From assembly GCA_012512665.1 (NCBI GenBank), contig JAAZDU010000353.1, forward strand, positions 1-6,238: 6,238 bases of DNA, read 5' to 3'. This DNA is from Bacillota bacterium. Its GTDB lineage: Bacteria > Bacillota > Dethiobacteria > DTU022 > JAAZDU01. Below, in pieces: positions 1 to 6,155 of this stretch; within the stretch, counting starts at the first letter, position 1, and the number at the start of each line of letters is the position of its first letter. The notes under the pieces were generated by a model, which was given only the letters and a program-made list of their open reading frames with translations, did no database searches and was not told the origin of the DNA. The position numbers and the translations under genes are program-made.

Positions 1-14
1 AACTAATTTTTCCT

Positions 15-75
15 ACCTTGGAATTGTTTCAACTATAACATAACGATATTAGCTTAACCTTGCCGTATCAAGGTT
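15..75. promoter_or_regulatory. Candidate upstream activator sites (three ACCTTG boxes)
   Basis: The hexamer ACCTTG occurs at 15-20 and 57-62 on the plus strand and again as its complement CAAGGT at 69-74. The two direct copies are 42 bases apart, about four helical turns, so they would lie on the same face of the DNA. The second and third copies form a perfect 7-bp dyad, AACCTTG-N6-CAAGGTT, centred about 77 bases upstream of the start point predicted from the sigma-54 promoter at 117-132. That is a reasonable position for an enhancer-binding protein. The repeats are seen directly. Their role as activator sites is inferred, and no activator gene is in the window. Confidence 0.4.
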
Positions 76-85
76 TTCCTTTTTT
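56..85 (+). terminator. Possible Rho-independent terminator of an upstream gene
   Basis: A 7-bp stem (AACCTTG at 56-62 with CAAGGTT at 69-75, 6-base loop) runs straight into a T-rich tract, TTTTCC followed by TTTTTT, ending near 85. It could end a transcript from a gene left of the window. One plus-strand frame is open from base 2 to a stop at 41-43, which would suit the tail of such a gene but is too short to judge. The stem is weak, with only three G-C pairs. The same bases are also listed as possible activator sites, and I cannot decide between the two readings. Confidence 0.35.
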
Positions 86-116
86 ATATAAATATTATTT
101 TGCAGTATTCGGAGAC

Positions 117-132
117 TGGCATAAAAGTTGCA
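117..132 (+). promoter_or_regulatory. Sigma-54 (RpoN) -24/-12 promoter
   Basis: TGGCATAAAAGTTGCA matches the sigma-54 consensus TGGCAC-N5-TTGCA. The GG of the -24 element (118-119) and the GC of the -12 element (130-131) are separated by exactly 10 bases, as required. The only mismatch in the conserved blocks is T for C at the sixth base. Transcription would start near 143, leaving a leader of about 75 bases before the first gene. Such promoters need an ATP-driven enhancer-binding activator bound upstream, and candidate sites lie at 15-75. Sigma-54 control suits an amino-acid or nitrogen catabolic operon. Confidence 0.78.
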
Positions 133-199
133 ATATAATGATGTTAAACAGTTTGATGTTGCAAAAACATTAAATTTATTCGCAACTAGACTATTAAGT

Positions 200-207
200 G
201 AAGGTGG
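200..207 (+). promoter_or_regulatory. Ribosome binding site of dpaL, followed by an ATG-TAG start-stop
   Basis: GAAGGTGG lies 9 bases before the ATG at 217 and is the only good Shine-Dalgarno match here, which supports that start. Between them, at 209-214, is an ATG followed at once by a TAG stop. This minimal start-stop unit sits only about 4 bases from the AAGG core, so it could hold initiating ribosomes, but this may be chance. Confidence 0.6.
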
Positions 208-216
208 TATGTAGTA

Positions 217-1440
217 ATGAACAGTTTACAAATCGAATTTATCTGTAACAAAAAAGATAGGAAGGATTATGACGCAAAAGCATCTATAAATGTCATGTCA
301 CAAGAGAAGATCAAGAAAGTAAGGGAGTATCATAAAAGCTTTTCCGAATACAAAATTACGCCTCTATTTGCATTAGATAATCTGGCTAAAGAATTTGGAG
401 TAAATAAGATATGGGTAAAGGACGAATCGTATAGATTCGGTCTTAACGCTTTTAAGGTGTTGGGTGGTTCTTTTGCCATCGGCAAGTATTTAAGCAAAAA
501 AGTTGGTTTACCAATAGAAGAATTGTCTTTTGAAAAACTGCGTTCAACAGAAATAAAAGAAAAGTTGGGGGATATTACTTTTGTAACCGCTACCGATGGC
601 AATCATGGTCGAGGGGTGGCCTGGACTGCCAATCAGCTTGGTCAAAAATCTGTAGTGTTCATGCCGAAAGGATCGTCAATGATACGCGTTAACAATATTA
701 AAAAAGAAGGTGCAGAAGTCTTCGTAACAGATTTTAACTATGATGATTCTGTAAAGCTAGCTACCAAATATGCAAAAGAAAACGGTGGCGTGATTGTGCA
801 AGATACAGCATGGCCAGGGTATGAGGATATACCACTATGGATAATGCAGGGGTACGGAACTTTGATAGATGAAGCCATAGAACAAATAGAAGCATTGGGA
901 GAAGTTGCGCCTACCCATGTTTTTCTTCAGGCAGGAGTCGGTTCTTTTGCCGGTGCTGTTCAGGGTTATTTAGCTTCAAAATATGATAAGCGTACACGCC
1001 CAATAACTATAATAGTTGAGCCCGAAAATGCAGCCTGTATTTTTAAGTCTGTCAAAATTAACGACGGAAAACCTCATGCTGTAACTGGTGAATTATCCAC
1101 CATCATGTCAGGCCTTGCTTGTGGAGTGCCAAATACTATAAGTTGGGAAATTCTAAGAGACTATGCGGATATGTTTGTCTCATGTCCAGATTATGTGGCG
1201 GCAAGAGGAGTTAGAATTCTAGGAAGTCCGCTAAAAGGCGACCCGCAAATAATTTCGGGAGAATCCGGAGCCGTTGGAATGGGCTTGCTGAGCTTGATAG
1301 TAGAAAAACAGGAGCTAAAAAACATGAAAGAACTATTAAAAATTGATGAACAATCCAAGATATTGCTAATTAGCACCGAAGGTGATACAGATCCCTTCGC
1401 CTACCGGAAAATAGTTTGGGATGGAGCATTTGCAAATTAA
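217..1440 (+). CDS. dpaL: Diaminopropionate ammonia-lyase (PLP enzyme)
   Basis: This 407-residue protein is a fold-type II PLP enzyme that splits 2,3-diaminopropionate to pyruvate and two ammonia. Family members accept both D- and L-isomers and usually also D-serine; E. coli YgeX is about 400 residues. The PLP-binding lysine is K80 in FGLNAFK. ATDGNHG (125-131) supplies D127, and VQDTAWPGY (194-202) supplies D196. These match the two catalytic aspartates of the E. coli enzyme (Asp120 and Asp189) with consistent offsets. QAGVGSFAGAV (238-248) is the glycine-rich phosphate-binding loop, and SGESGAVG and STEGDTDP follow near the C-terminus. No signal peptide is seen, so it is cytoplasmic. It is the first gene of the operon, downstream of the sigma-54 promoter, and ends 18 bases before the ygeY-like start. 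A threonine-dehydratase-like relative is possible, but the family-specific motifs argue against it. Confidence 0.93.
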   Translation: MNSLQIEFICNKKDRKDYDAKASINVMSQEKIKKVREYHKSFSEYKITPLFALDNLAKEFGVNKIWVKDESYRFGLNAFKVLGGSFAIGKYLSKKVGLPIEELSFEKLRSTEIKEKLGDITFVTATDGNHGRGVAWTANQLGQKSVVFMPKGSSMIRVNNIKKEGAEVFVTDFNYDDSVKLATKYAKENGGVIVQDTAWPGYEDIPLWIMQGYGTLIDEAIEQIEALGEVAPTHVFLQAGVGSFAGAVQGYLASKYDKRTRPITIIVEPENAACIFKSVKINDGKPHAVTGELSTIMSGLACGVPNTISWEILRDYADMFVSCPDYVAARGVRILGSPLKGDPQIISGESGAVGMGLLSLIVEKQELKNMKELLKIDEQSKILLISTEGDTDPFAYRKIVWDGAFAN

Positions 1441-1444
1441 TTTC

Positions 1445-1450
1445 AGGGAG
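1445..1450 (+). promoter_or_regulatory. Ribosome binding site that fixes the ygeY start
   Basis: AGGGAG ends 8 bases before the ATG at 1459. An in-frame GTG at 1450 gives a reading frame three residues longer, but it overlaps this site and has no Shine-Dalgarno sequence of its own at proper distance. The ATG is therefore the better start. Confidence 0.7.
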
Positions 1451-1458
1451 TGGTTTAC

Positions 1459-2640
1459 ATGTTGACAGAGGAAAGGCAAAGTAAGGTAATAAAGCTTTGT
1501 CAGGAATTGATTAGAATCAAAAGCTATTCAGGAGAGGAGGCGATGCTGGCAGAAAAACTCGGCAATGTTTTCAAAGAAATGGGCTTTGATGACGTTTTTA
1601 CCGATGAGTATGGAAACGTGGTAGGCCATATCAAAGGCAAACGCCCTGGCAAAATAATTCTGTTCGACGGCCATATGGATACTGTACCCGTTGATGAAGC
1701 CCAATGGACAAAAGAACCTTTTGGAGGAGTTATTGAAGACGGCAGGATATATGGTAGAGGAGCAACTGATATGAAAGGGGCCCTCAGTGCTATGGTATGT
1801 GCTGCTGCAAATTTTGCTAAAGATACAGGAAGGAATTTTGCAGGAGATATATATGTGGCCGGAGTTGTCCATGAAGAGTGCTTCGAAGGTATAGCATCCA
1901 GCAACGTCAGCAAAAAAGTAAAACCGGACTATGTGGTCATCGGGGAAGCATCCGAATGTAATTTGAAACGAGGTCAAAGGGGAAGAGCGGAAATAGTCGT
2001 AGAAACTTACGGGAAGGCAGCTCATTCGTCAAACCCTCAAAACGGGATAAATGCAGTTTACAACATGATGAAATTATTGCAGAAGATACGTCAGATTGAG
2101 CTCACTCATCACGATTTTTTAGGTGATGGGATTTTAGAACTTACAGATATTAAATCATCGCCTTATCCAGGTGCTTCAGTTGTACCGGATTACTGTAAGG
2201 TAACTTTTGACAGAAGATTATTGATAGGAGAAACTAAGGAAAGTGTCTTAAAACCAATACAAGATATCATACTGGAATTAGAAAAAGAAGACCCACACTT
2301 TAAAGCTAAAGCCTATTATGCAGTTGGTGAGGAAAATTGCTATACCGGCAATAAAATACAAGGCGAAAGATTTTTCCCTGCGTGGCTTTTTGATGAAGAG
2401 GAAGATTTTATTCGAAAAGCTTTTCAAGGATTAAAAGACGCTGGTCTAAACCCAAGTATAACTCATTACTCTTTTTGCACTAACGGAAGCCATTATGCAG
2501 GTGAGGCAAACATTAAGACCATAGGCTTTGGACCATCTAAGGAAAACCTGGCCCATACAGTTGATGAGTATATAGAAATCGATCAATTATTAAAGGCAAC
2601 ACGCGGCTATTACGGGATTATCAAGGCTTTATTAGATTAA
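1459..2640 (+). CDS. ygeY: YgeY-family M20 metallohydrolase (peptidase/deacylase)
   Basis: A 393-residue cytoplasmic zinc hydrolase of the M20/ArgE/DapE family, which cleaves amide bonds of small N-acyl or N-carbamoyl amino acids and dipeptides. The metal-site motifs are in order: GHMDTVP (H72, D74), GATDMKGA (bridging D104), HEE (catalytic E139, metal ligand E140), IGEAS (E163) and AHTVDE (H366). AHSSNP (188-193) carries the dimer-domain histidine that reaches the partner's active site. Length is normal for the family. I assign it to YgeY rather than ArgE, DapE or PepT from the adjacent dpaL, the pairing known in E. coli (ygeX-ygeY) and in anaerobic purine-degradation clusters, and from its overall resemblance. 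The true substrate is not known. It may remove a blocking group from diaminopropionate before DpaL acts. It starts 18 bases after dpaL and ends 24 bases before the next gene. Confidence 0.85.
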   Translation: MLTEERQSKVIKLCQELIRIKSYSGEEAMLAEKLGNVFKEMGFDDVFTDEYGNVVGHIKGKRPGKIILFDGHMDTVPVDEAQWTKEPFGGVIEDGRIYGRGATDMKGALSAMVCAAANFAKDTGRNFAGDIYVAGVVHEECFEGIASSNVSKKVKPDYVVIGEASECNLKRGQRGRAEIVVETYGKAAHSSNPQNGINAVYNMMKLLQKIRQIELTHHDFLGDGILELTDIKSSPYPGASVVPDYCKVTFDRRLLIGETKESVLKPIQDIILELEKEDPHFKAKAYYAVGEENCYTGNKIQGERFFPAWLFDEEEDFIRKAFQGLKDAGLNPSITHYSFCTNGSHYAGEANIKTIGFGPSKENLAHTVDEYIEIDQLLKATRGYYGIIKALLD

Positions 2641-2650
2641 AAAAGATTAA

Positions 2651-2657
2651 AAGGAGG
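2651..2657 (+). promoter_or_regulatory. Consensus ribosome binding site of the D-aminoacylase gene
   Basis: AAGGAGG sits 7 bases before the ATG at 2665. It is the strongest Shine-Dalgarno match in the operon, suggesting this enzyme is made at a high level. Confidence 0.75.
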
Positions 2658-2664
2658 GGTTTTA

Positions 2665-4263
2665 ATGGGTGATTTTGACATAGTTATAAAAAATGGTTCT
2701 GTCGTTGACGGTACCGGTGCAAAAGCCAAGAAGGTTGATATTGGGATTAAGGACGGCAAGATCATTGCCATAGATGACCTGAAAGATGCTGAAGCTAATA
2801 CTACAATTGATGCTTCTGACAAAGTGGTATGTCCCGGATTTATTGATACCCACAGCCACTCAGATTTGCATGTATTTGCGGAGCCCTTCATATCAGCAAA
2901 AGTCCGGCAAGGTGTAACAACTGAGGTAATAGGCCAGGACGGCATGTCTTTAGCCCCCATAAAAGACGAGTACATTTCGTCATGGAAAAAGGCTATGGCA
3001 GGCCTAGAAGGCGAATACGATGTAAATTGGACGTGGAAGTCAGTTGATGATTATTTAAGAAGACTCGAGGAACTTGAACTTGGGCCAAATATTGCATTTC
3101 TAGCTCCACATGGCAATATCCGCTTGACTGCAATGGGCCTTGATAATCGTAAACCGTCTCAGGATGAGCTCCGATTGATGGAAAAAATTCTAGAGCAGAG
3201 CCTTGACGAAGGGGCTTTCGGCATGTCAACGGGTATGATTTACCCACCGTGCTGCTATGCCGATATTGAGGAATTCATTGCTTTGGGTAGAGTGTTAAAC
3301 AGAAGAGGAGCAGTTTTTGTAACTCATCAGAGAAGTGAAGCAGATAGCATTTTAGATTCTATGGACGAAATACTCACCATTGGCCGAAAGAGTCAATGCA
3401 GGATACATTTTTCCCATTTTAAAGTAGCGGGCAAGAAAAATTGGAGCAAACTCCCCAAAGTAATGGAAAAACTTGATGAGGCAAACAGTGAAGGAATGGA
3501 AGTATCATTTGATCAATATCCATATGTGGCAGGTAGCACAATGCTTGGCGTCATATTGCCCCCTTGGGTTCACGACGGCGGAACAGACAAGTTACTTGAA
3601 AGGCTAAAAGATTCTGAAATACGGGAAAAGATCAAACAGGATATCATCAACGGCATACCCGGCTGGGATAATTTTATCGACTTTGCTGGGCTAGATGGAA
3701 TTTTTGTTACATTTGTCAAGACTAAAAAGAATCAGGATATGGTAGGCAAGAATCTTATAGAAATTGGTAAAGCTCGAGGCAAAGATCCTTTTGAAGCAAC
3801 ATTCGATTTGCTGCTGGAAGAAGAAAATGTTGTAGGCATGGTGGACTTTTATGGCAAAGAAGAACATGTGGTAGAGATAATGAAACGGAAAGAACACAAT
3901 GTATGCACTGATGGCATTATGGGAGCCAAACCCCATCCGCGCCTTTACGGAACTTTTCCACGGATTCTGGGGAAATATGTGCGTGAGGACAAGGTATTAG
4001 ATTTGGAAACCGCAATATATAAAATGACCGGTAAACCCGCAGGAGTTTTGGGTTTGAAAAATAGAGGCATTATAAGGCAAAACTATGCAGCTGATATAGT
4101 GGTATTTGACCCTGAAAAAGTGATAGACACTTCCAGTTATGTTGATCCCGTTCAATATCCTATTGGAATAGAGTACGTTATCGTAAACGGAAATATTTTA
4201 GTAAACCAAGGAAAGCCGCAGCCTAAAAAGGCAGGCATTGTTTTGAGATATGAAGGGAGGTAA
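2665..4263 (+). CDS. N-acyl-D-amino-acid deacylase family amidohydrolase
   Basis: A 532-residue metal-dependent amidohydrolase of the D-aminoacylase type, which hydrolyses N-acyl-D-amino acids to a D-amino acid and a carboxylic acid. The N-terminal beta-sandwich opens with the family hallmark DIVIKNGSVVDGTG (5-18). CPGFIDTHSHSDL (56-68) gives metal ligands H63 and H65. Further metal residues are H221 (VTHQRSEAD), H251 (HFSHFK) and catalytic D416 (CTDGIMG), spaced as in the Alcaligenes enzyme. The cysteine that bridges metals there (Cys96, GNCG) is replaced by D92 in GQDGMS. The C-terminus returns to the sandwich (ADIVVFDPEKVID). Length is somewhat above the ~480 of the best-known members. No signal peptide is seen. 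Its stop overlaps the next gene's ribosome binding site. It may accept another N-acyl or cyclic amide, so the family is sure but the substrate is not. Confidence 0.85.
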   Translation: MGDFDIVIKNGSVVDGTGAKAKKVDIGIKDGKIIAIDDLKDAEANTTIDASDKVVCPGFIDTHSHSDLHVFAEPFISAKVRQGVTTEVIGQDGMSLAPIKDEYISSWKKAMAGLEGEYDVNWTWKSVDDYLRRLEELELGPNIAFLAPHGNIRLTAMGLDNRKPSQDELRLMEKILEQSLDEGAFGMSTGMIYPPCCYADIEEFIALGRVLNRRGAVFVTHQRSEADSILDSMDEILTIGRKSQCRIHFSHFKVAGKKNWSKLPKVMEKLDEANSEGMEVSFDQYPYVAGSTMLGVILPPWVHDGGTDKLLERLKDSEIREKIKQDIINGIPGWDNFIDFAGLDGIFVTFVKTKKNQDMVGKNLIEIGKARGKDPFEATFDLLLEEENVVGMVDFYGKEEHVVEIMKRKEHNVCTDGIMGAKPHPRLYGTFPRILGKYVREDKVLDLETAIYKMTGKPAGVLGLKNRGIIRQNYAADIVVFDPEKVIDTSSYVDPVQYPIGIEYVIVNGNILVNQGKPQPKKAGIVLRYEGR

Positions 4264-4269
4264 CTCAAA

Positions 4270-4587
4270 ATGCGAAAAAATCAAGACTATGACTATGATA
4301 TTAGGAATATAGAAGTGGATAAAAGATTTGTTATAGCAAAGAAGGAAATGCTAATCACATTTATTGTTCAACTTTGCTACACTTTTCTCATGCTCATAGT
4401 CGCATATGCTACAGGCAAAGGGGACCCCAAAAACTATAGTTTTATTATGGGAATGCCTGCATGGTGGTTTTATGCTTTGCTAATCACGGCTTTATTTCTG
4501 ATTTTGATATATTACATAATTACAAAAGTATTTGTACCCGTTAGTGTGGAACCATGGATTGAGCAAGAACAGGAAAGAGGTGAATAA
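4270..4587 (+). CDS. Small YhdT-like (DUF997) membrane protein, symporter partner
   Basis: A 105-residue protein with two predicted membrane helices, at about 27-47 and 63-88, joined by a loop with GMPAWWFYALL. The pattern DKRFVIAKKE before helix 1, PAWWFY before helix 2 and a short charged tail resembles E. coli YhdT (DUF997), which lies just upstream of panF and is thought to be a small partner of the pantothenate symporter. It starts 6 bases after the amidohydrolase stop; its site AAGGGAGGT (4253-4261) overlaps that stop. The symporter gene begins one base after its own stop, so the two are probably translationally coupled. Its N-terminus carries about 16 extra Asp/Tyr-rich residues (NQDYDYDIRN) compared with YhdT, which has about 80. 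Its function is unproven even in model species. Confidence 0.75.
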   Translation: MRKNQDYDYDIRNIEVDKRFVIAKKEMLITFIVQLCYTFLMLIVAYATGKGDPKNYSFIMGMPAWWFYALLITALFLILIYYIITKVFVPVSVEPWIEQEQERGE

Positions 4588-4588
4588 A

Positions 4589-6067
4589 ATGAACTTATCT
4601 GGTGCAAAAACTTCTGTTATTGTGTCTTTTATTATCTATTCTATTTTGGTTCTAGCCATTGCCAATTACTCCCGACGATCCATGTCTAAAACAAAGCTGG
4701 ATGATTACATAAACGAGTTTTATACTGGCGGTCGGGGAATGGGCACTTTGGTAATAGTGTTTATGATTGCTTCAGGACTTTGCAGCGCCGGAACGTTTTT
4801 GGGAAGTCCCGGTTTAGCGTATAGCACAGGCCTTGTTTTTCCGTTCGTAGTTTTAGCCCAGAGCTTTATGAATTTTGTAGTCTTAGGTCAAGTGGGGAAA
4901 AAAATCGGAATAGTAGCCAGGCGTATAGATGCTCAATCATATCAGGATATACTCACTTACAGATATAATAATAGTAAAGCTGTTCGCTGGTTCAGTGCCC
5001 TTGCTATTTGGATTTTTTACACATCTAATATCGTAGCACAGTTAAGTGGTGGTAGCAGATTACTAGAAGTTATGACTGGTTTACCTTATGTTACGGCTCT
5101 AATGTTATTTGGCATCGTGATTATAATTTACACGGCAACTGGTGGAATAAAAGGTGTGTCTACAGCTACGGTGTTTCAAGGAATAGTAATGACCGTTTCT
5201 ATAGTTTTGCTCTTTGTCTTGATTGTTTTTAAAGTCAGTCCAATGGAAGCATCATACCATGCTATTATAGAAACTAATCCAAACCTTGTTTCGCCGTGGG
5301 TTTGGACGCCGGCATATGCTTTTTCCATGTTCGTATCACTGGGCCTGGTTACAATTGGGCAACCACATGGAGCAATGGCATCTCTTATGTATAAGGATAC
5401 CAGAGGAATGCATAATGCCATGTGGATAGGTGCAGTAGTAGTATCAATTTGGAGTATCATGATTGTATGGGCTGGAAACCTGGGTAGAGCTATAGTTCCA
5501 TCACTAGAAGTTCCTGATTATATAATTCCATTCCTAGCGGTAAACACAATGCCGGGCTGGATTGCTGGCCTTATTTTAGCCGGAGTAGCTTCTGCCATTC
5601 AGTCTACTATTGCTGCAGTTGTTATTGTAATAAGCTCGGCTTTGGTCAGAGATATGTATTTAACCGTAAGGCCAACTAATGATCCAAAGAAAATACAAAA
5701 AATTACCATTGTAGCTACGGTAGTAGCTGCAGTAGTTCCATTAATCATAGCCATAAATCCACCGCCAGCATTACAATGGTTTATACTCTTTGCAATAGGA
5801 GGTTTAACGTCATCATTTTTCTGGCCTATGTTACTGGGACTTTATTGGTGGCGCACTAACGAATATGGTGCCATAGCAGGTATGATAGGCGGAATGGTAA
5901 CATTTATCTTGGTTCAGGGCAAGTTTGTACCATTTAACCTGGGAATGCACGGGATTGTAATGGGGCTTCTAATTTCTGGTATATTAACAGTATTAGTGAG
6001 TTTAATGACCCCCAAGCCTCCTAAACGAGTAATAGATATTTTCTGGGGAAGGGTAAAGCCTAATTAG
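4589..6067 (+). CDS. PanF-like sodium:solute symporter (SSS family)
   Basis: A 492-residue inner-membrane protein with about 12-13 hydrophobic segments, of the SSS family that couples sodium entry to solute uptake. It closely follows PanF (sodium/pantothenate symporter): NEFYTGGRGMG (42-52), GSPGLAYSTGL, QLSGGSRLLE (151-160), YTATGGIKG (181-189), GQPHGAMASLMYKD (257-270), GRAIVPSLEVPD (299-310) and FFWPMLLGLYW (410-420). S339-T340 sit where SSS proteins have the Ser/Thr sodium ligands of the Na2 site. I chose the ATG at 4589 because AGAGGTG (4576-4582) precedes it at 6 bases; an upstream in-frame ATG at 4532 lies inside the small membrane gene and adds a hydrophilic tail. The operon partners suggest a catabolic substrate, perhaps an N-acyl amino acid resembling pantothenate (pantoyl-beta-alanine), rather than the vitamin. 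The substrate is inferred. Confidence 0.87.
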   Translation: MNLSGAKTSVIVSFIIYSILVLAIANYSRRSMSKTKLDDYINEFYTGGRGMGTLVIVFMIASGLCSAGTFLGSPGLAYSTGLVFPFVVLAQSFMNFVVLGQVGKKIGIVARRIDAQSYQDILTYRYNNSKAVRWFSALAIWIFYTSNIVAQLSGGSRLLEVMTGLPYVTALMLFGIVIIIYTATGGIKGVSTATVFQGIVMTVSIVLLFVLIVFKVSPMEASYHAIIETNPNLVSPWVWTPAYAFSMFVSLGLVTIGQPHGAMASLMYKDTRGMHNAMWIGAVVVSIWSIMIVWAGNLGRAIVPSLEVPDYIIPFLAVNTMPGWIAGLILAGVASAIQSTIAAVVIVISSALVRDMYLTVRPTNDPKKIQKITIVATVVAAVVPLIIAINPPPALQWFILFAIGGLTSSFFWPMLLGLYWWRTNEYGAIAGMIGGMVTFILVQGKFVPFNLGMHGIVMGLLISGILTVLVSLMTPKPPKRVIDIFWGRVKPN

Positions 6068-6076
6068 AAACAAATA

Positions 6077-6118
6077 ATCGAGTAGGAGGCGAGTAATTAT
6101 TTTACTCGCCGGCCCCTC
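6077..6118 (-). ncRNA. Group II intron domain VI with bulged branch-point A
   Basis: On the minus strand a 9-bp stem (GGCGAGTAA pairing with TTACTCGCC, plus-strand 6088-6096 and 6102-6110) with a 5-base loop stands on a basal helix in which GAG (6118-6116) pairs with CTC (6082-6080). The A complementary to base 6083 is left unpaired in CCTACTCGAT, seven nucleotides from the predicted 3' end. This is the expected place of the lariat branch-point adenosine. The intron end, AT, fits the usual terminal A-pyrimidine. Confidence 0.8.
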
Positions 6119-6120
6119 AC

Positions 6121-6154
6121 ACCACCGGACATACGGGCCCGTATCCGGCGGTTC
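6121..6154 (-). ncRNA. Group II intron domain V (catalytic hairpin)
   Basis: On the minus strand these 34 bases fold into a 9-bp lower helix (ACCGCCGGA with TCCGGTGGT, one G-U wobble), a 2-base bulge (TG) on the 3' side, and a 4-bp upper helix TACG/CGTA closed by GGCC. The catalytic triad reads CGC with the wobble at its middle G, as in group IIC introns such as that of Oceanobacillus iheyensis. It lies directly before domain VI. The cap is not a GNRA tetraloop, which is unusual. Confidence 0.83.
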
Positions 6155-6155
6155 A

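Noticed and set aside
2..43. Open frame at the left edge as the end of an upstream gene
   Set aside because: Only 13 codons are visible in this frame, and another frame is open nearly as far, so it gives no usable evidence of coding.
134..139. TATAAT as a sigma-70/sigma-A -10 box
   Set aside because: No -35-like sequence lies 16-18 bases upstream (the bases there read GGAGAC), and it overlaps the start region of a much better sigma-54 promoter.
158..186. GTTGC/GCAAC hairpin in the leader as a riboswitch or attenuator
   Set aside because: The stem is only 5 bp with a 19-base AT-rich loop, with no T tract or alternative pairing that I can see.
1450..1458. GTG start for the YgeY-like protein
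   Set aside because: The GTG overlaps the Shine-Dalgarno sequence that serves the ATG at 1459.
1528..2025. 165-codon minus-strand open frame inside the ygeY gene
   Set aside because: It lies wholly opposite a well-supported M20 gene, has no ribosome binding site of note, and its translation has no recognisable motifs. The same holds for the other minus-strand frames inside the five genes.
4532..4588. Upstream ATG start adding 19 residues to the symporter
   Set aside because: It lies inside the YhdT-like gene, adds a hydrophilic stretch before the first membrane helix, and lacks the good Shine-Dalgarno site that precedes the ATG at 4589.
6088..6110. 9-bp inverted repeat that looks like the operon's Rho-independent terminator
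   Set aside because: No T tract follows on the plus strand, and on the minus strand the hairpin sits exactly where group II intron domain VI belongs, directly after a domain V, with the branch-point bulge in place.
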